A DNA stretch of 64,000 nucleotides from Prochilodus magdalenae (lineage: Eukaryota; Chordata; Actinopteri; Characiformes; Prochilodontidae), in contig JAMWET010003934.1 in the NCBI GenBank assembly GCA_024036415.1, positions 801,001 through 865,000 on the forward strand, in the 5' to 3' direction. Made by a program: the position numbers and the translations under genes. The notes below the pieces were generated by a model, which worked only from the letters and a program-made list of their open reading frames with translations, was not told where the DNA came from and did no database searches. How positions within the stretch are numbered: position 1 is the first letter of the stretch; every line of letters begins with the position of its first letter. Of this stretch, positions 10,846 to 23,570 are shown one piece after another.

Positions 10846-13800
10846 AAATGTACACACAGTATAGTAAATTACCACAAAACATTTTTCTATATTATAAAGA
10901 GTGTAGTTTTCCACTGCCCTGCTTTTATTTTGATCAGATTTCTTGCTTAAAGCTCCACATTTGTTCCCCTCAGGCTGATGATAGTGAAATTGTTGGAGAT
11001 TAGATGGATCTTGTGTATGCACACCACACTGATACTGAATCAGTGATTTTTGTGCCAATAGACACTGCCTGTTCCCCATTATTATCCTCCACATCCCACA
11101 CACACGCTGTATTTAGATCAGCAGCAGCTGGAGCAGTGTGTGTGAATGCATCCTGCTGTCAGAAAGAGTGGCAGGCTGAGGGAGCCGGGGGAAAACCATC
11201 CACACTTGCTTTCAAAACTTGGACAGAGTATATAAATAAACGCCTGCTGGACCTACCACTCACTGAAGCCCCCTGGCATTGTGTATGCTTGCAGGTGTGT
11301 GTGCACGCTTAGGGCTATGGATGGAACCTGCAGCTTGGACACTGGCAGGATTTCCCCAGTTTCAGTGAAGGAGAGAATCTGGGATTGCATTGCACATTGA
11401 TGCACTCTGCTGTGGAACTGGATGTATTTCTTTTCACATTAGAAATGATCTAGAACTAATCTAACTGTTTTGCCTCCTTGGGCTACTTTATCTACAGTAT
11501 ACAACAGCCATTATTTAGAATTACTGTACGTGTGTGCCACACACGATTTCTTTTTTATAGTGCACTAAAGCAATGGATCCCATTACAATTCTTGTAGCCC
11601 CCCTACACTTTCTGTGCAGCATTACAGTCTATCAGAATGTCTGTGTGGACCATATATGAACAATATAGAGTATTTTAATATTATATTATAGTAGTATAAT
11701 AACACATTAGGAAGCATATTGCTTCCTTTACTACCTGTAGCTTGGTACCATCAACGATAATACAGTAAAAATTGACATACGTTCATTTTATCAGCTCATT
11801 GCTACAGCACTAGTTTATTATATATAATATGGCCAATTATTATAAATATGGCCAAAGATGATCGAACATGTGAATATGTGCTAGAGCCGGACCTGTGTAT
11901 TTCTGTATTTAGATATTTGCTAGCTGGGTAGATATGTGTTTTTAATTTTGGAATTTGGATATTTTTTTCTTAAAGGCAATCTGCAGAATACACTTTACCA
12001 ACACTTTCTTATATTATAATTTTTTTGCTTTTTTTGATGCACTGTTAAAATGTGAAAATATATACCATCTCAGCACTGCAGCACTCACTCTCAACATCAC
12101 GCTTTAGTTCAGGTTGGTGCTGGTCAGAGAGGCAAAATAACATTCACAGAACCTGTAAACCAGTGCAGTGCAGTTTGTTCAGTCAGTGGGGTTAAATACA
12201 TTACACTCCATTACACTCCAACCCTCCTGTTAACACATATTCTACTGAGCCACACCTTTCAGGATGCTGCAGTTCTGTGATCCTCATTGTTTGAGTCCAA
12301 AAAACTACTCAGTCATCATTCTAGTGCTTTTCTCATGTCTTCTCTAAACATGGTCTAAAATACCTCAGCATTGTTAAAATAGTTATAGCAAAAATCTTAA
12401 ACAATCACAGCTAAAATTGTGCAGGGGAAAAGAGACCTAGTACAAACATTAAATATTAAATCTGTTCTCGTAGACCAACCAAAGCAAACTGATGTATTCT
12501 GGAATTAATTCACAGACATGATTTTGTGTTTGTGCCATCAATCAAATGTCAGGATCAAGCTGGCAGGAAGATGCATCTATTTACCTTCTTCTTCTTCTAT
12601 AAACTGGCTTTGAATCTATTGACCTAAATGCATTTTTAAAGCACTAGGCTTGCATTCTAATAACAGCCCATGGCCGTAGCCTCCAGATTTATTCTGATGG
12701 AGAAGGCAGGAGAAATATCGTCCATGCTAATAATTAGCTTTAAGCTTTAATGAGCCACTTGCTTCTCTCTGCTCAAGAGGAGGATGCAACTTATGAGTCA
12801 CAAAAGGGTGATGAAGTATGTGTTTTTTTTGTATGTGTCTGAGTGTAATTGTGTTCTAACACACTTGTAGGGTGGAAACATGCAGCTTTTTGTTGGAGCT
12901 TAGGTCATGGTTGGGTTGCAGTTAAATCCATTTTCTTCAGACCTTGTTTGTAACAATTTAATGGTGCCTGAGTTTGTTTTTTGAATGTTTTAGGACATAA
13001 ATGTCCTGACTTTTCTAGTAAAACTAGAAGAAAGCAGGCTAATCCTGCAGGAACAACAAATTGCATATAGACACTTATAGACACATATAGACACTTATCA
13101 TATAGATTACATATAGCACATTATTATTCTATGCATACTTATATTTACATGATACATATGGCCATATAATTACATATATGAACTGATAATTAGTTAATAG
13201 GTTTGCAAGGTTTCATATGTATCCCAAAAACCTGAGTCCACACCCTAGACTGATTGTGGCCACTTGTTAAAGTGTGAAATATGTTGTGTGGCACAAAATG
13301 AACATTGTTATCAGAAAAAAACTGAATTTTCAGCTTTGTTAGATTGAAGAAGCATACTGCCCAATATTACAAGGAAATAATACCTACCTGCTTTTTATGT
13401 TGTCTTAAAGGGGTAAAGTGTCTGTTAAGGTGTAAACTCACTCAGATTGCTTTGATGTAAATGGTTTATTCAAAAGTCTAAACTATTAACATTTGTAGTG
13501 CTAGGTTAGACACATTTCTAATACCCCTATTTTCTAATACCCCTATTTTTAATACTCCTAAAAGTTTTCTTTTAGAAAGTTATTACATGAAATCGTTATG
13601 AATACACTGTCAGATAATGTTGACAGTAAGGTTTTGGCCTAAGACATATTTATGAATACATTCATGGTGGAGGGCTACATGCAGAGGAATTCAAGACAAA
13701 ATAGTACCAAGATTTTGTTTCCAGATTCGTTTTATCATTTTCAACATTATGTATAAAAACTCAGGAGACACATGTAGGTGCACTGGTAACTTTGGATAAA

Positions 13801-14761
13801 TATGAATAAATGAGCCATATTTATAATTGTGACCCCTGGTTCCCATCACCGCCATTGGAAAAAAGCAGCAGATTTCCCAACCATTAAATAATACTCGTAT
13901 TTGAGGTTGAATTTTCTTTATAAAAGGTAAAAGGAGTCAAAAGCAAAGGCCCTGAATATATCTTATGACATGTTAGATAAGATTAAGAATTTATAAAGCT
14001 ACCATTTAAAGTATTTTTAGATAAAAGACTTTGCTCCAGCAGCTTCTGTATTTTACCCGCTGTTTCTTTGGGCAGTTATCATATGCAGTCATTTCTCAGC
14101 TTCTTGTCCACTTGTACTTTCTAAGCAAAAATGGACGTTAGGCTTATTGACCTGAAAAGAGCAGTGAGTCAGTGCAGAGGAAACAGACACAGAGGATGAG
14201 TCACCAGTGCTATGTCACCTTCATACAATCACTGAACACACACACACTTTGAGTCATCTTACAGAGAGAAGCACACATACACCAAATCCAAAGACAAGGT
14301 AATTTCTTGGTAACCCACAGATAAGCAAACGTATGCTCTAGACCTGAAGGACATAGCATTGTGTGTACAGGTGTGGAAGAAAGAACAAAGAGTCTTGTAA
14401 AGTACTGTGACTCACACCTGCATGACTGATGACTGCTAAGTAGTGCTCAGAGAGAGAGTGTGAGAGGAAACAGAGAAAAAGAAAGGTGGGCAGAAAGAAA
14501 AGGAGACCAAAAAGAAGCAGAGATTAAGAAAGTAGAACAGAGAAGAAAGACAGAGAGGGAAAACTTTTTTTAATTGTTCAAGAACACCACCAAACACTGA
14601 TGTAATTTACTCACTACACAAATGTAACTATGTAAATGCAAAAAAAAAAAAAAACATTATGAAGACAATAATTTGTGTTTTTTTACATTTATACAGTAGC
14701 TCATGAATATTATTTTAGCCTATTAGTGATATGTTTTGAGACAAGCAGGGTCATGTTTTTA

Positions 14762-14763
<2 letters not shown>
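10846..14763. other. Non-coding; weak promoter-like spot only
   Basis: Mostly unique AT-rich sequence. At 11000-11320 a less AT-rich stretch contains a 102-codon chance frame and a TATATAAATA box (11229-11238). Short local duplications occur near 13075-13100 (ATAGACACTTAT) and 13518-13548 (TTCTAATACCCCTAT). Nothing resembles a known protein. Confidence 0.45.
11229..11238 (+). promoter_or_regulatory. Isolated TATA-box-like sequence
   Basis: TATATAAATA in a locally less AT-rich region, with CTCACT about 30 bp downstream as a possible initiator. An ATG at 11319 opens only 27 codons. Without an identifiable product this is weak; chance occurrence in AT-rich DNA is likely. Confidence 0.15.

Positions 14764-14811
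<48 letters not shown>
14764..14811. repeat. (TA)n microsatellite
   Basis: Pure TA dinucleotide run of about 48 bp. The surrounding Tyr/Ile-rich frame is an artefact. Confidence 0.97.
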
Positions 14812-14817
<6 letters not shown>

Positions 14818-15213
14818 GTATATAAAATGCTTGTATAATATAGAAATGATTATGATTATGTATCTTGAAGTATATTCTGTTTTTCTATTTTGTGGCCGGA
14901 ATGCACAACTATTTTCTAGTTTCTATTTTGTTTTGTTCAGTGAGTTTTTTTGTTCTTCCCTATGTTTGCTGTCAGTGTGACAGTGTCATCCACACCTTTG
15001 ACGTGTGTTTCTAGATGTAGCTCTAAATTAAAGGGGACTTTCACTTACAGGGTCTTTTTTCCTCTGGCTGTGAAATAATAAATGCATGTTTCTTCCCTTT
15101 GATCAATGTCTGGCCGCAGTTAGCGCTGAAGCTAACTCACTTTAAATGAGCCTCATTAGAACGAGCTATTATTCAGGCCAAGCTGATAAAACAGCCAAAA
15201 AGCGGAGAATGAG

Positions 15214-15214
<1 letters not shown>

Positions 15215-15284
<70 letters not shown>
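15215..15284. repeat. (CA)n microsatellite
   Basis: Pure CA run of about 70 bp; the Thr/His frame across it is an artefact. Confidence 0.97.
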
Positions 15285-15286
<2 letters not shown>

Positions 15287-16048
15287 CCTTCTCTCTCTTC
15301 GTTCTTCTCTGTTATTCACTTGCTTCTGACCCCAATCTTAAGCATTTTTTTTCCTGCTTCTTGTTTCACAAGCACACATTCCTGTAGTAAGTTGTAAGCT
15401 ACAGATCTTTGTTGCTTTTTGCCAGTATACTATGAAGTTTCAACATAGAATTTCATTCTGTATCAACAAGTTCAAGTGCACACACTACACTATGTTACTG
15501 TTATACTGAAAATTTTACGGGACCCAACAAATATCTGGTCAACAATACGGTAGAGGTGTGCTGATAAATTGTGTAGATTTTTCTAGTAGCTACATTCAGG
15601 TATAATGCAAATTACACTAGATGTAGCTAGTACAATACAGAATGACGTCATTTGAGACACAGCTTCAGTGTATTTGTAAAAAATGTGGTACGTCTTGTTG
15701 ATTTTGATGACTTCAGTCGCTTATCTGTTCTGAGAAAGTCCTGTATTGTCTCCACAACTGTTTATCAGATGTAGATACATTCCCAGGTTTTAATTCCAAT
15801 GTCATTACAGCCTAGAAGAATGCACTAGAAAGAAATCAAATTCAAATAATTAAACTGAGATCTGATCAGCGATTTGAGACTTACTGAATGAAGAGGAGTC
15901 AGGTGTGCTCCTGTCTGAGGCTGGTAGAACCCCAATCCACGGAAAAATGTTCCTTAAAGAAGTTCATTAAACTGTGATACTGCCGATAACTGGACAACTT
16001 TGGTAATGCAGACATAGCAGTGAAAGCATAAAAGTGTGTGCGTGTGTG

Positions 16049-16079
<31 letters not shown>

Positions 16080-16208
16080 CTGTCTGTGGTCAGGCACCAG
16101 CAGCAGCTCTCTGAAGGTCAAGGACACTCTCCCAGTGTCTGATGTGCCCTCAATTACCTACAAACCATCTGTCCTCACTCCCCTTCTCTCTCTACCTCTC
16201 CCTCTCTG

Positions 16209-16242
<34 letters not shown>

Positions 16243-18446
16243 GCTCTCTCATCTCATTCTTCCTTTTATCTTGTTCTTTCTCTCTGTCTACCACTCACAC
16301 ACACCTTAATAGTAGCTGTGCTGTGGAACTAAAGTCTCTAATGAGAATCCAGTGTCCATGTGTCACGGACAATGTTGTGGGTGCATCGGTTAGTGTGAGT
16401 GTAAGTGTGTGCGAGGTCATACAGCGCACTGGATATCATCTTAAGTAAATAATTAACTACGCTGGCAATGCAATGCGTTGATTTTACTTGATTCAAATAC
16501 TCGATTTACAGATGACTGAAATCTATTATGTCAACACAAATAGTATGTATTTTAGTTTATTTACTTTTGTATATGATATCAATTACACAGTTGAATTGAT
16601 TATATTCCATACATTTTACAGTTGGTCACCAACTAGGCCAGGGGTTCCCAGTCTCAGTGCTAGGGAGCCCATGCTTGACTGAACTAGGAATAGATATGAA
16701 AATTTATCCTTATGTAATTAAAGACCACTCATGTCACAGTTTTAGCATTACTGCATTTCAGCATTTCATTTGTTCCCCTCTTGCTCACAATGTTAAGGTT
16801 TTATTTACGAAAGCATTTGGTCTGTTTATCAACCTCCCTTTCCCTGTTTTTGGTACAGTGCCTCTAAGACTGATATATGACAATGAAATGTTTTCTGATA
16901 GGTTGCCTTGCATTATGCTTCATCCAAAAAGCAGCCTTGTAGATGCAATATTGACTTCACATTTGTCACTTCTGTCATACTGTTTACATACCACTGGTCA
17001 ATGTGGTGAATACAGTGAAAGAGAAATCTTTGTATAATAAGGATAAACATGAAAAACCTTCAGCCTTCGCTCTGTACCAAATTTGCTCTCATCAGTCTTT
17101 TACAGGCAGACAGGTAGACGGTTAGATGAAAGGATGAATTTTGTGTCTTTGCCATTGATAATTTCTTAATGGGTTAGAAATGTTCTTAATTGACAACTGG
17201 CAGTGACGTGTTACTTTTGGAATCTGGTTATCTGTTTGTGTCTATGTCTCTTCTGCAATTGAGAGAGTACCAGATCATTAGTAGGGCCCACATAATTTCA
17301 GCTAATATCATGTTAACACTGATTAAGCACACCAAACATAGATACATAGTTAATATATGCTTTTGCCATTTGCTTTTTGCAGATATCAATGCATAATCAG
17401 ACTTAAAGATAATATATCCATTTTTATCTAATTATCTGTTTGGTTTTCATTGATTTCTTGATTTGAAAGCCCCAGCTGGGATTGACAGCTTATACATATT
17501 AAACTAACAGTATGAACACGGGATGCTGTTTCCAGGTTTTGTAAGTAGTGTCTACAGCTTCAGTGTGGATAGGCAGGGTTAGACTCATTTTTAATCCAAA
17601 TGGACAGATATATGTAGAGGACAACCATCCTACTATTTCTATTCAAGATATAGTCATAAACTGATTATTGATAAAAGGCTGGATGATAGCTGACACAAAC
17701 TTTTTGCATCAAAAGGCTGCATTTCTTAACTGTAATCCGACAAGCTACATAGATACAGTTTCTAATACAGTGGTCATCTGTGACTGATTTACTCGCACCA
17801 ACCAGAGCATGTGAGTTGAGTGGAGCAGCCGACATTTCTGCTCCTCACTCAAAGTGTTCCTGTAATCACTCCAGATACTGTTTATGAATGGCTGGTTCTC
17901 ATAACTCATGTCACATGGGGCAGTCAGTGCAGAAAAAAAGGACTGTCTGGCTTGCGGCACCAAGTTTGGAACACCCAAAAAAATGTTCAGTGCTCCTACC
18001 GAAATCCCATCACTTAGCTTCCACTTTGCACTGCATGCTTGGGTCCCAGCACCACACACTCTACCAAGTAATATCTGGACAACAGCAGCCCTGTAGATGA
18101 GAAACGATGTAATGATGTAGTGACACCATTAACAGATATTATTTGGGTGGTGGGCAGAGGGGGCCTGATAAATTGTGCTGCAACATATGGGTTTATGCAC
18201 CTATATAGTGGACCTATAAGGTGTTACTAATGTAATGGACAAACAAAGGTAAGTGGCTGTAATAAAAGCTAATAATAGCTGCTGTACCCGTTCTGTGTTT
18301 GGGCTGACTGTTGGAGCTTTTATGCCCACTGTCCCACAGGATGAAGCTTTAGTGTTTATCACAGGGGGGCAAGGGACTAGCGGCTTTCTAACAGCACATA
18401 GAGAGGTATTTGTGTGCCCCTCAACCTCTCTATCTGTCTTGTGGAG
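15285..18446. other. Non-coding with short microsatellites
   Basis: Contains a (GT)n tract at 16034-16079 and a (CT)n tract at about 16189-16250. At 16640-16675 a CAGGGGTTCCCAGTCTCAGT stretch resembles one end of a fish hAT-type MITE but has no partner end. At 18190-18250 a segment resembles the end of a common fish Tc1 family ('...aggtgt-cctaataaagtgg'). Open frames at 16657-17037 and 17745-18100 show no recognisable protein. Confidence 0.45.
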
Positions 18447-18454
18447 ACACACAC

Positions 18455-18532
<78 letters not shown>
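18447..18532. repeat. (CA)n microsatellite
   Basis: CA run of about 86 bp with one CG interruption near its start. Confidence 0.97.
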
Positions 18533-18534
<2 letters not shown>

Positions 18535-18633
18535 CAATGTCATTGCGCAACTATGACCTGCAAATTATATAAGCCCAGTTTGACACAGCTAGTTTTTCCT
18601 ACCTAGTAGCTTTCTTCCTTTATGTTTTTTTCT

Positions 18634-18668
18634 TTCTTTCTCTCTCTCTCTCTATCTCTCTCTCTCTT

Positions 18669-18710
<42 letters not shown>
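18634..18710. repeat. (CT)n microsatellite
   Basis: CT run with TATC and TTTC interruptions. Confidence 0.95.
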
Positions 18711-18713
<3 letters not shown>

Positions 18714-18847
18714 CTTGACTCTCTGATGTTGTCTTGGTTTCTTTCTCTCTTTCTCTTCTATTCAGTGCTGCTTTCTTTTTTAGCTTCTTTCTCCCCATTC
18801 ATTGAGGCCTTTTCATCATTTCTCTACTCTTTCTTGTCTATATTATC

Positions 18848-18883
18848 TATATACATATACTATTATGATAGTATATGTATATA
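18848..18883. other. Perfect 16-bp-stem hairpin
   Basis: TATATACATATACTAT (18848-18863) and its exact reverse complement (18868-18883) are separated by the four bases TATG. AT-only composition apart from two G/C pairs per arm makes this a likely cruciform-prone or polymorphic site. It is probably derived from an AT-rich simple repeat and does not look like a miRNA hairpin, being short and low in complexity. Confidence 0.6.
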
Positions 18884-20002
18884 CTATCTTGAATGAGTAT
18901 TTACACGCACACCCACACAAACACACAGTGATAGTGAACCAGTGATCAGCTGGTTATGTTTACCCAATGGCTGAAAGCCATGCCTTTTAGTGTGTGTGCA
19001 TTCTTTTTTTACCAAGCATTTTCCCCTAAATCTGCCTTTTTTCCCAAACGCAAAGACCTAAATATTTACTTTTACCTATATAAGTATACACTGATTATAA
19101 ATAATAATAAATTGCTAAATTTTTAAATAAAAATCTATGCAGCCTGTTTTCCACTGATCTGGATGTATCATCTTAAAAGTATATTGCCGCAAAAAATCAT
19201 TTTGCAGTAAGAGAAGTCCATATACTCACCAATAGAGCCCTATACTTACCAATCAGCATAGTACAAACTGTTTTCTCAAATCATAATTGCATGTGCCTAT
19301 GTGCGTTTTGACACTATGAGGTTGTTTGGTATAACTGTGCATAAGTATTAGTGTCATCTTGAAGCCTGTATTGTATATGTACTTTTAAAACTAAAAACAT
19401 CCAGAGTGCTAGAGCCTTACCCCAGTGAGTAGGACCTAGACACATCACTGGAACAGGGAGGCAAGCCTGTGGCATTAAGAGAGTGAATTCTGTTAGCCCC
19501 TGCTCAGGCCTAGTGTACTATTGCGGTATTGGAACAGTTAAAGACAGGAAATTTAGCATGTTGTGGGGGTAAAGGAGAAACAGATTAAGTGTCATCTTTG
19601 TTAGAGTCATATGAAGAGTTGTAAAAAGGCCACTAAACTCAGTAACATGACTGTATGGAGACCTATTGCTTTGTGGAGAACAGCAGTGGACTGAAAATTA
19701 ATCTGTGAAGAATGCTTGCCCTAAAACTGAGATTCTGTTGCTGGGCTCTTTCCAGCTTGGTAGATTTAGTAATTCTCTAGATATACTGTAATGAACAAAG
19801 TAGCGAAGTAGTGATCCATACATCATACAATGCAGAAATCGAGCTCACTGTTGCAGGGGTAGCTAGCTGCACTACCAAAGTGAGGCTAGATGACTCAGGG
19901 TTGTCTCTAATAGTGTTATAGGTCTATAGTAAAAGCCATGAGTGCAGTATGTGTGGAAAATGAGTGAAACTACTTTTCTGCCAGCAAGACTCAAAAGGCA
20001 AT
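18884..20002. other. Non-coding, no gene seen
   Basis: Unique AT-rich sequence with no supported feature. Confidence 0.5.
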
Positions 20003-20235
20003 CCATATCAAATCAAATCACTTTTTAATCAAATTAAATCCCTTTTATTGTCATGTCACATTTTCACAGCTGTGAAGGTGAGTGAAAAACTTAGGTGCCT
20101 AGTCCCCTACAGTACTTAAATACAAAAAATATACATTAGACAATAAATATCCATTTATTTACCGATGTATTAGCACTACTGGCTGTTCAATAGCCTGATG
20201 ACATGGGGGAAGAAACTCGGAGGCGGCTGGTTTTG
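20003..20235 (-). mobile_element. LINE-like 3' tail, minus strand
   Basis: On the minus strand the sequence ends in ...GTGACATGACAATAAAAGGGA followed by a TTTGATTTGAT repeat (20007-20020 in complement). This looks like the 3' terminus and simple-repeat tail of a non-LTR retroelement or its SINE partner. The body contains the phrase CTGTTCAATAGCCTGATGAC (20181-20200), which I recognise from an abundant teleost repeat whose 3' part reads 'ctgatggc.tgggggaagaa'. No reverse transcriptase remains, as usual for 5'-truncated copies. The clade is not determined. Confidence 0.55.
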
Positions 20236-22485
20236 GACTTTACATGGGCATCCTGAACAAGTTGTACAATTTCAAAGATAACATTTTTTAAGAAATAAAG
20301 GTATATATGGATATGGGCTACTAGCCAGACTAGTGGTTGGTGTGGGTGGGTGGGGGGTATAACCTGAAAGTAGCAGAACAGTAATGCAAGTTGAATCCTT
20401 TTAAAAACTGGTGTCAGACTGTGCTTTGACAAAGAAATGAATGAGTGATGTAGTATTGCAGTCTTTCTGGCAGAACGTCCGCTAAAGCTTTAATTTCTGG
20501 AAACCACCAAACTTTAACATGCTAAATCAACATAACTATCACAATGTTTGCTCAAACATAACAATGCCAATGGACCAAGGACACCTGGTCGTTTCTGCAA
20601 TCCTATTATGACCTTAATCAAATCATGATGAAAAACTGCTTTTATTGCGAGTTATTTAGAATAACTAAATACCTATAAAGTAGGGGAAGTTCAGAAATAG
20701 GACACTGAGGGGAAGTACAAGGTATGGATTTTTAATAAAAGGAACGGGAGTGCACATAGTGTTGTTGTAGATGTATTATGCGATAGATATTTCATGATTC
20801 TTTAAAAATTGTTTCCCAAAAAAAAAAAGTTAGTCCTACTCCAGTGCACTACCAAGCTTGCATGCCACATGCCAGCTGAGAGTGTAAAAGTGACTTTGCC
20901 CGTGAGGTGAATCAGCCCAAATTCCCTCATGCTGGATGATTCCCTCACGCTGGATGATTTTACAGATCCCTTTTTGCTTTCACCATAGGGTGGGGGGACA
21001 TGACTGTCCCTCTTCAGTGAATGAGGCTGTGTCTATCATTAGCAGGACTTGGCGACAGGTTGAAAGGCTGAATTTGCTGTTAAATACCACATGGGTTCAA
21101 CAGAGGCTTTTCATGTGCTTTCTGGGATGTCACTGCTTCTTTAGGTTTATGCAAGGGCTACAAGGAATATGTAGCTAACAAGTATTGGATGCTGATCCCA
21201 CACAAATGATCACAAATTACTTCCTTTAAGTAAACATTATATTTTTACAAAAAAATAGTAGTAATCATTAAAAGTGTGTCTATAATAAATACTTAAGCTT
21301 AAATTTAACAGTGTAGATTTTGAGGGTTTTAAGTGTGTAAGAGATTGAATGTGTCTGTTTGGTCAAGTTAATTTTAAGCGCTTCTGCCGCAGTGTGTTGA
21401 GTGACAGGAAATTACCATGTTTTTAAACGTTGTATATTTAAAATGCAAAAATAGGTTTCTTTCAACAGTAGTTTGACAGTAGTTAGTACACAATCATACA
21501 CTGTGATAGCAAGATGCATGCCAGGTTGGATAATGACAGGGTGGACAATTTTAGCTGAACCTATCATTTTTTGAACACATGGTTCATGGCTGATCTAGAG
21601 TTGCAGACATGTTGGGTTTTTCAAAATGTTTTTGTTTTGTTTCAAAGACAATTTGTAAAATTCTAAAATGACTTTAATTAACTTAATATTTGACCTCAAC
21701 AGTGTGGACATCTGTGAGACAGATAAAATGAATTTAACTTAATTAACTTATACATGCTAAACATACAACAGGTGTTTACAGTTCTTTGAAAATAAAACAG
21801 TATGAAGGTTGTGATGTCACTGATGTCAAAGGCAACTTACTTAAAGGGGTAGTTATCCAAAAAAGACAGGTAGACAGCAAGTAACCAGGCGGGACAGACA
21901 GTTTATGCACAGTTAAACTTGAAAAATGATTTGATTCATATTGTTTGTATGATGTACAAATAGCTACGTCATTATGCCAAACCACTGTAAAGCCATTCCA
22001 GTGTATTTACTTCCCAGGTCTGTGTGGAAAAGCCACCATAGTACTTATCCTCCGTGCTTAGACCCATTCCGTCCTGCAGTGCAAAAGAGGCCAGAGTGTT
22101 TGTATGTGTATGTTTGTATGTGTGGGCTGCTGTATATGCTGGTTGGCATGCTGTTTAAAGTGCTGTGCTATGCGAGTTCCTAAGGGAGTGCCTCGGCCAG
22201 AGACAGCAAGTAGGTGTTAATGAGTAACTGTTTATGTGATTTATTCTTAGACATTTACTAACACTAAGGGCCTGTATATATTAATACTGTAACCAAAAAC
22301 AGCTTAGTTAACAGTGTTAATGCATCTTTTATAATCCTTATATTATAAAATGTAGCTGATGATGTGAAACAGTTTACACTTAGAGTTAATGCTTTCCGAG
22401 GGGTGATTTTAAATCTTTTAGTGGAAAGGAAAAATAGATTTGAATGTAATTTCTATTACTGTGATATTTGTGAAATAAACCCACC
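20236..22485. other. Non-coding, no gene seen
   Basis: Unique AT-rich sequence. The open frames at 20936-21178 and 21974-22183 have no recognisable motif. An A-run lies at about 20819-20828. Confidence 0.5.
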
Positions 22486-22685
22486 ACTGTAAAAGCGCAA
22501 CCAAAAAAATACTCTAATTTGTAACAAGCAATTCAGTAAGATTTACCCAATTCAAAGAAATACTTAGTTTCAAATAAATGTTCATTCAAAGTCTGCTTTT
22601 TAGGTTGAATAAACCTAAATCATTTGTTTATAACAAATTAGAGTCCTGTTTTAGGTTGGACCAAGAAAACACTTTTTACATTGAA
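22486..22685. mobile_element. Hairpin MITE of about 200 bp
   Basis: The left arm (CACTGTAAAA at 22487, then TACTCTAATTTGTAACAA) is mirrored by the right arm (TTGTTTATAACAAATTAGAG, then ACACTTTTTACATTG). The arms pair imperfectly over about 60 bp around a short core. Elements ending in 'cactgtaaaa / tttttacagtg' are common small DNA transposons in fish. A second fragment at about 22973-23040 (TCACTGTAAAATGTG...) has a similar end. No coding capacity. Confidence 0.5.
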
Positions 22686-23302
22686 TGTTTTGGCAGACAG
22701 GAATTGTATTAGAACAAAACTTTATTCTTGGGGATCACCACTGATAAGATTGAAATAAATCCTTGCCAGGTTGTTAGGACTAATCCTTCACAGAGCAAGT
22801 AATTTATAAGTGATACACAACATAGTGTAAAATAGAAGTATTTGTGAAATATGCATCTTGCGTTGCTATGAACTAAATTCAGTTTACTGTTCTGGTAAAA
22901 CAATGACAGAAGAAGCAGGATTCTGTCACCATCACTTGGTGGAATTATATGCAACAATTATGGATTCTATCACTGTAAAATGTGTTTTGTTGGTCCCCAT
23001 GAACTAAGTTTTTTTCAACCAAAACAAAACACTTTCGACAGTCTATGCTTTCAGTGCCCACCATATAGTATCTGTGTAGAAAATATGTTATTATAATTGG
23101 ATTATCTTACTGCATTTCATTGACTCTGTGGTTGTACTCTATATCTTTATGCATTATTTAGTTGCTAAGATGTAAAAAGTTTTACAGAAACTTACAGTCA
23201 ACAGAAACTTAATGACTTTACTATGTACAATTTTAGGGTGTATAAATAAACCATATCATGTTATAACTTTATATGAAGGAAACTTTGAAGGCATTACGCC
23301 AT

Positions 23303-23570
23303 CATTTACATTTACATTTACATTTAAGGCATCTAGCAGACGCTCTTATCCAGAGCGACTTACAACCGTGCTTAGTGTTCCATCAGATAATATTCCAGCT
23401 AGTATAGGAAGTGTAGAGCCTAAAGTCACCATGAGCTCAGACACTGCCCGAACAGGGGGCCAGTGCTGGTACCTAGAGATCAATACCCAGACATATATAA
23501 AGCAAAAAGAGCACTACCTGGCAACCCCAGCCCAGTGCTCATACCTATAGAGAAGGAAAGGTCATTATAA
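23303..23570 (-). mobile_element. L2/UnaL2-type LINE or SINE 3' tail
   Basis: On the minus strand the sequence reads AAGTCGCTCTGGATAAGAGC, GTCTGCTAGATGCC and then an AATGTA tandem tail (23304-23327 in complement). The GGATAAGAGCGTCTGCTAGATG block is the conserved 3' stem-loop of fish L2-clade LINEs (UnaL2 type, with a GGATA loop) and of SINEs that borrow that tail. The stem-loop is the recognition site for the partner reverse transcriptase, and the short tandem tail is typical. The rest to about 23570 has no reverse transcriptase frame, so this is a short 5'-truncated or SINE copy. Confidence 0.75.

Noticed and set aside
11229..11400. TATA-box promoter with a 27-codon first exon at 11319
   Set aside because: The frame closes without a good splice donor and the DNA is AT-rich, so the TATA-like box is likely chance; kept only as a low-confidence site.
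16640..16675. Solo end of a CAGGGGTTCCC hAT-type MITE
   Set aside because: Only one end is present, with no target duplication; could be chance.
18190..18250. Terminal repeat of a common fish Tc1 family
   Set aside because: Similarity is limited to a phrase of about 30 bp, with no partner end or transposase nearby; too weak for its own feature.
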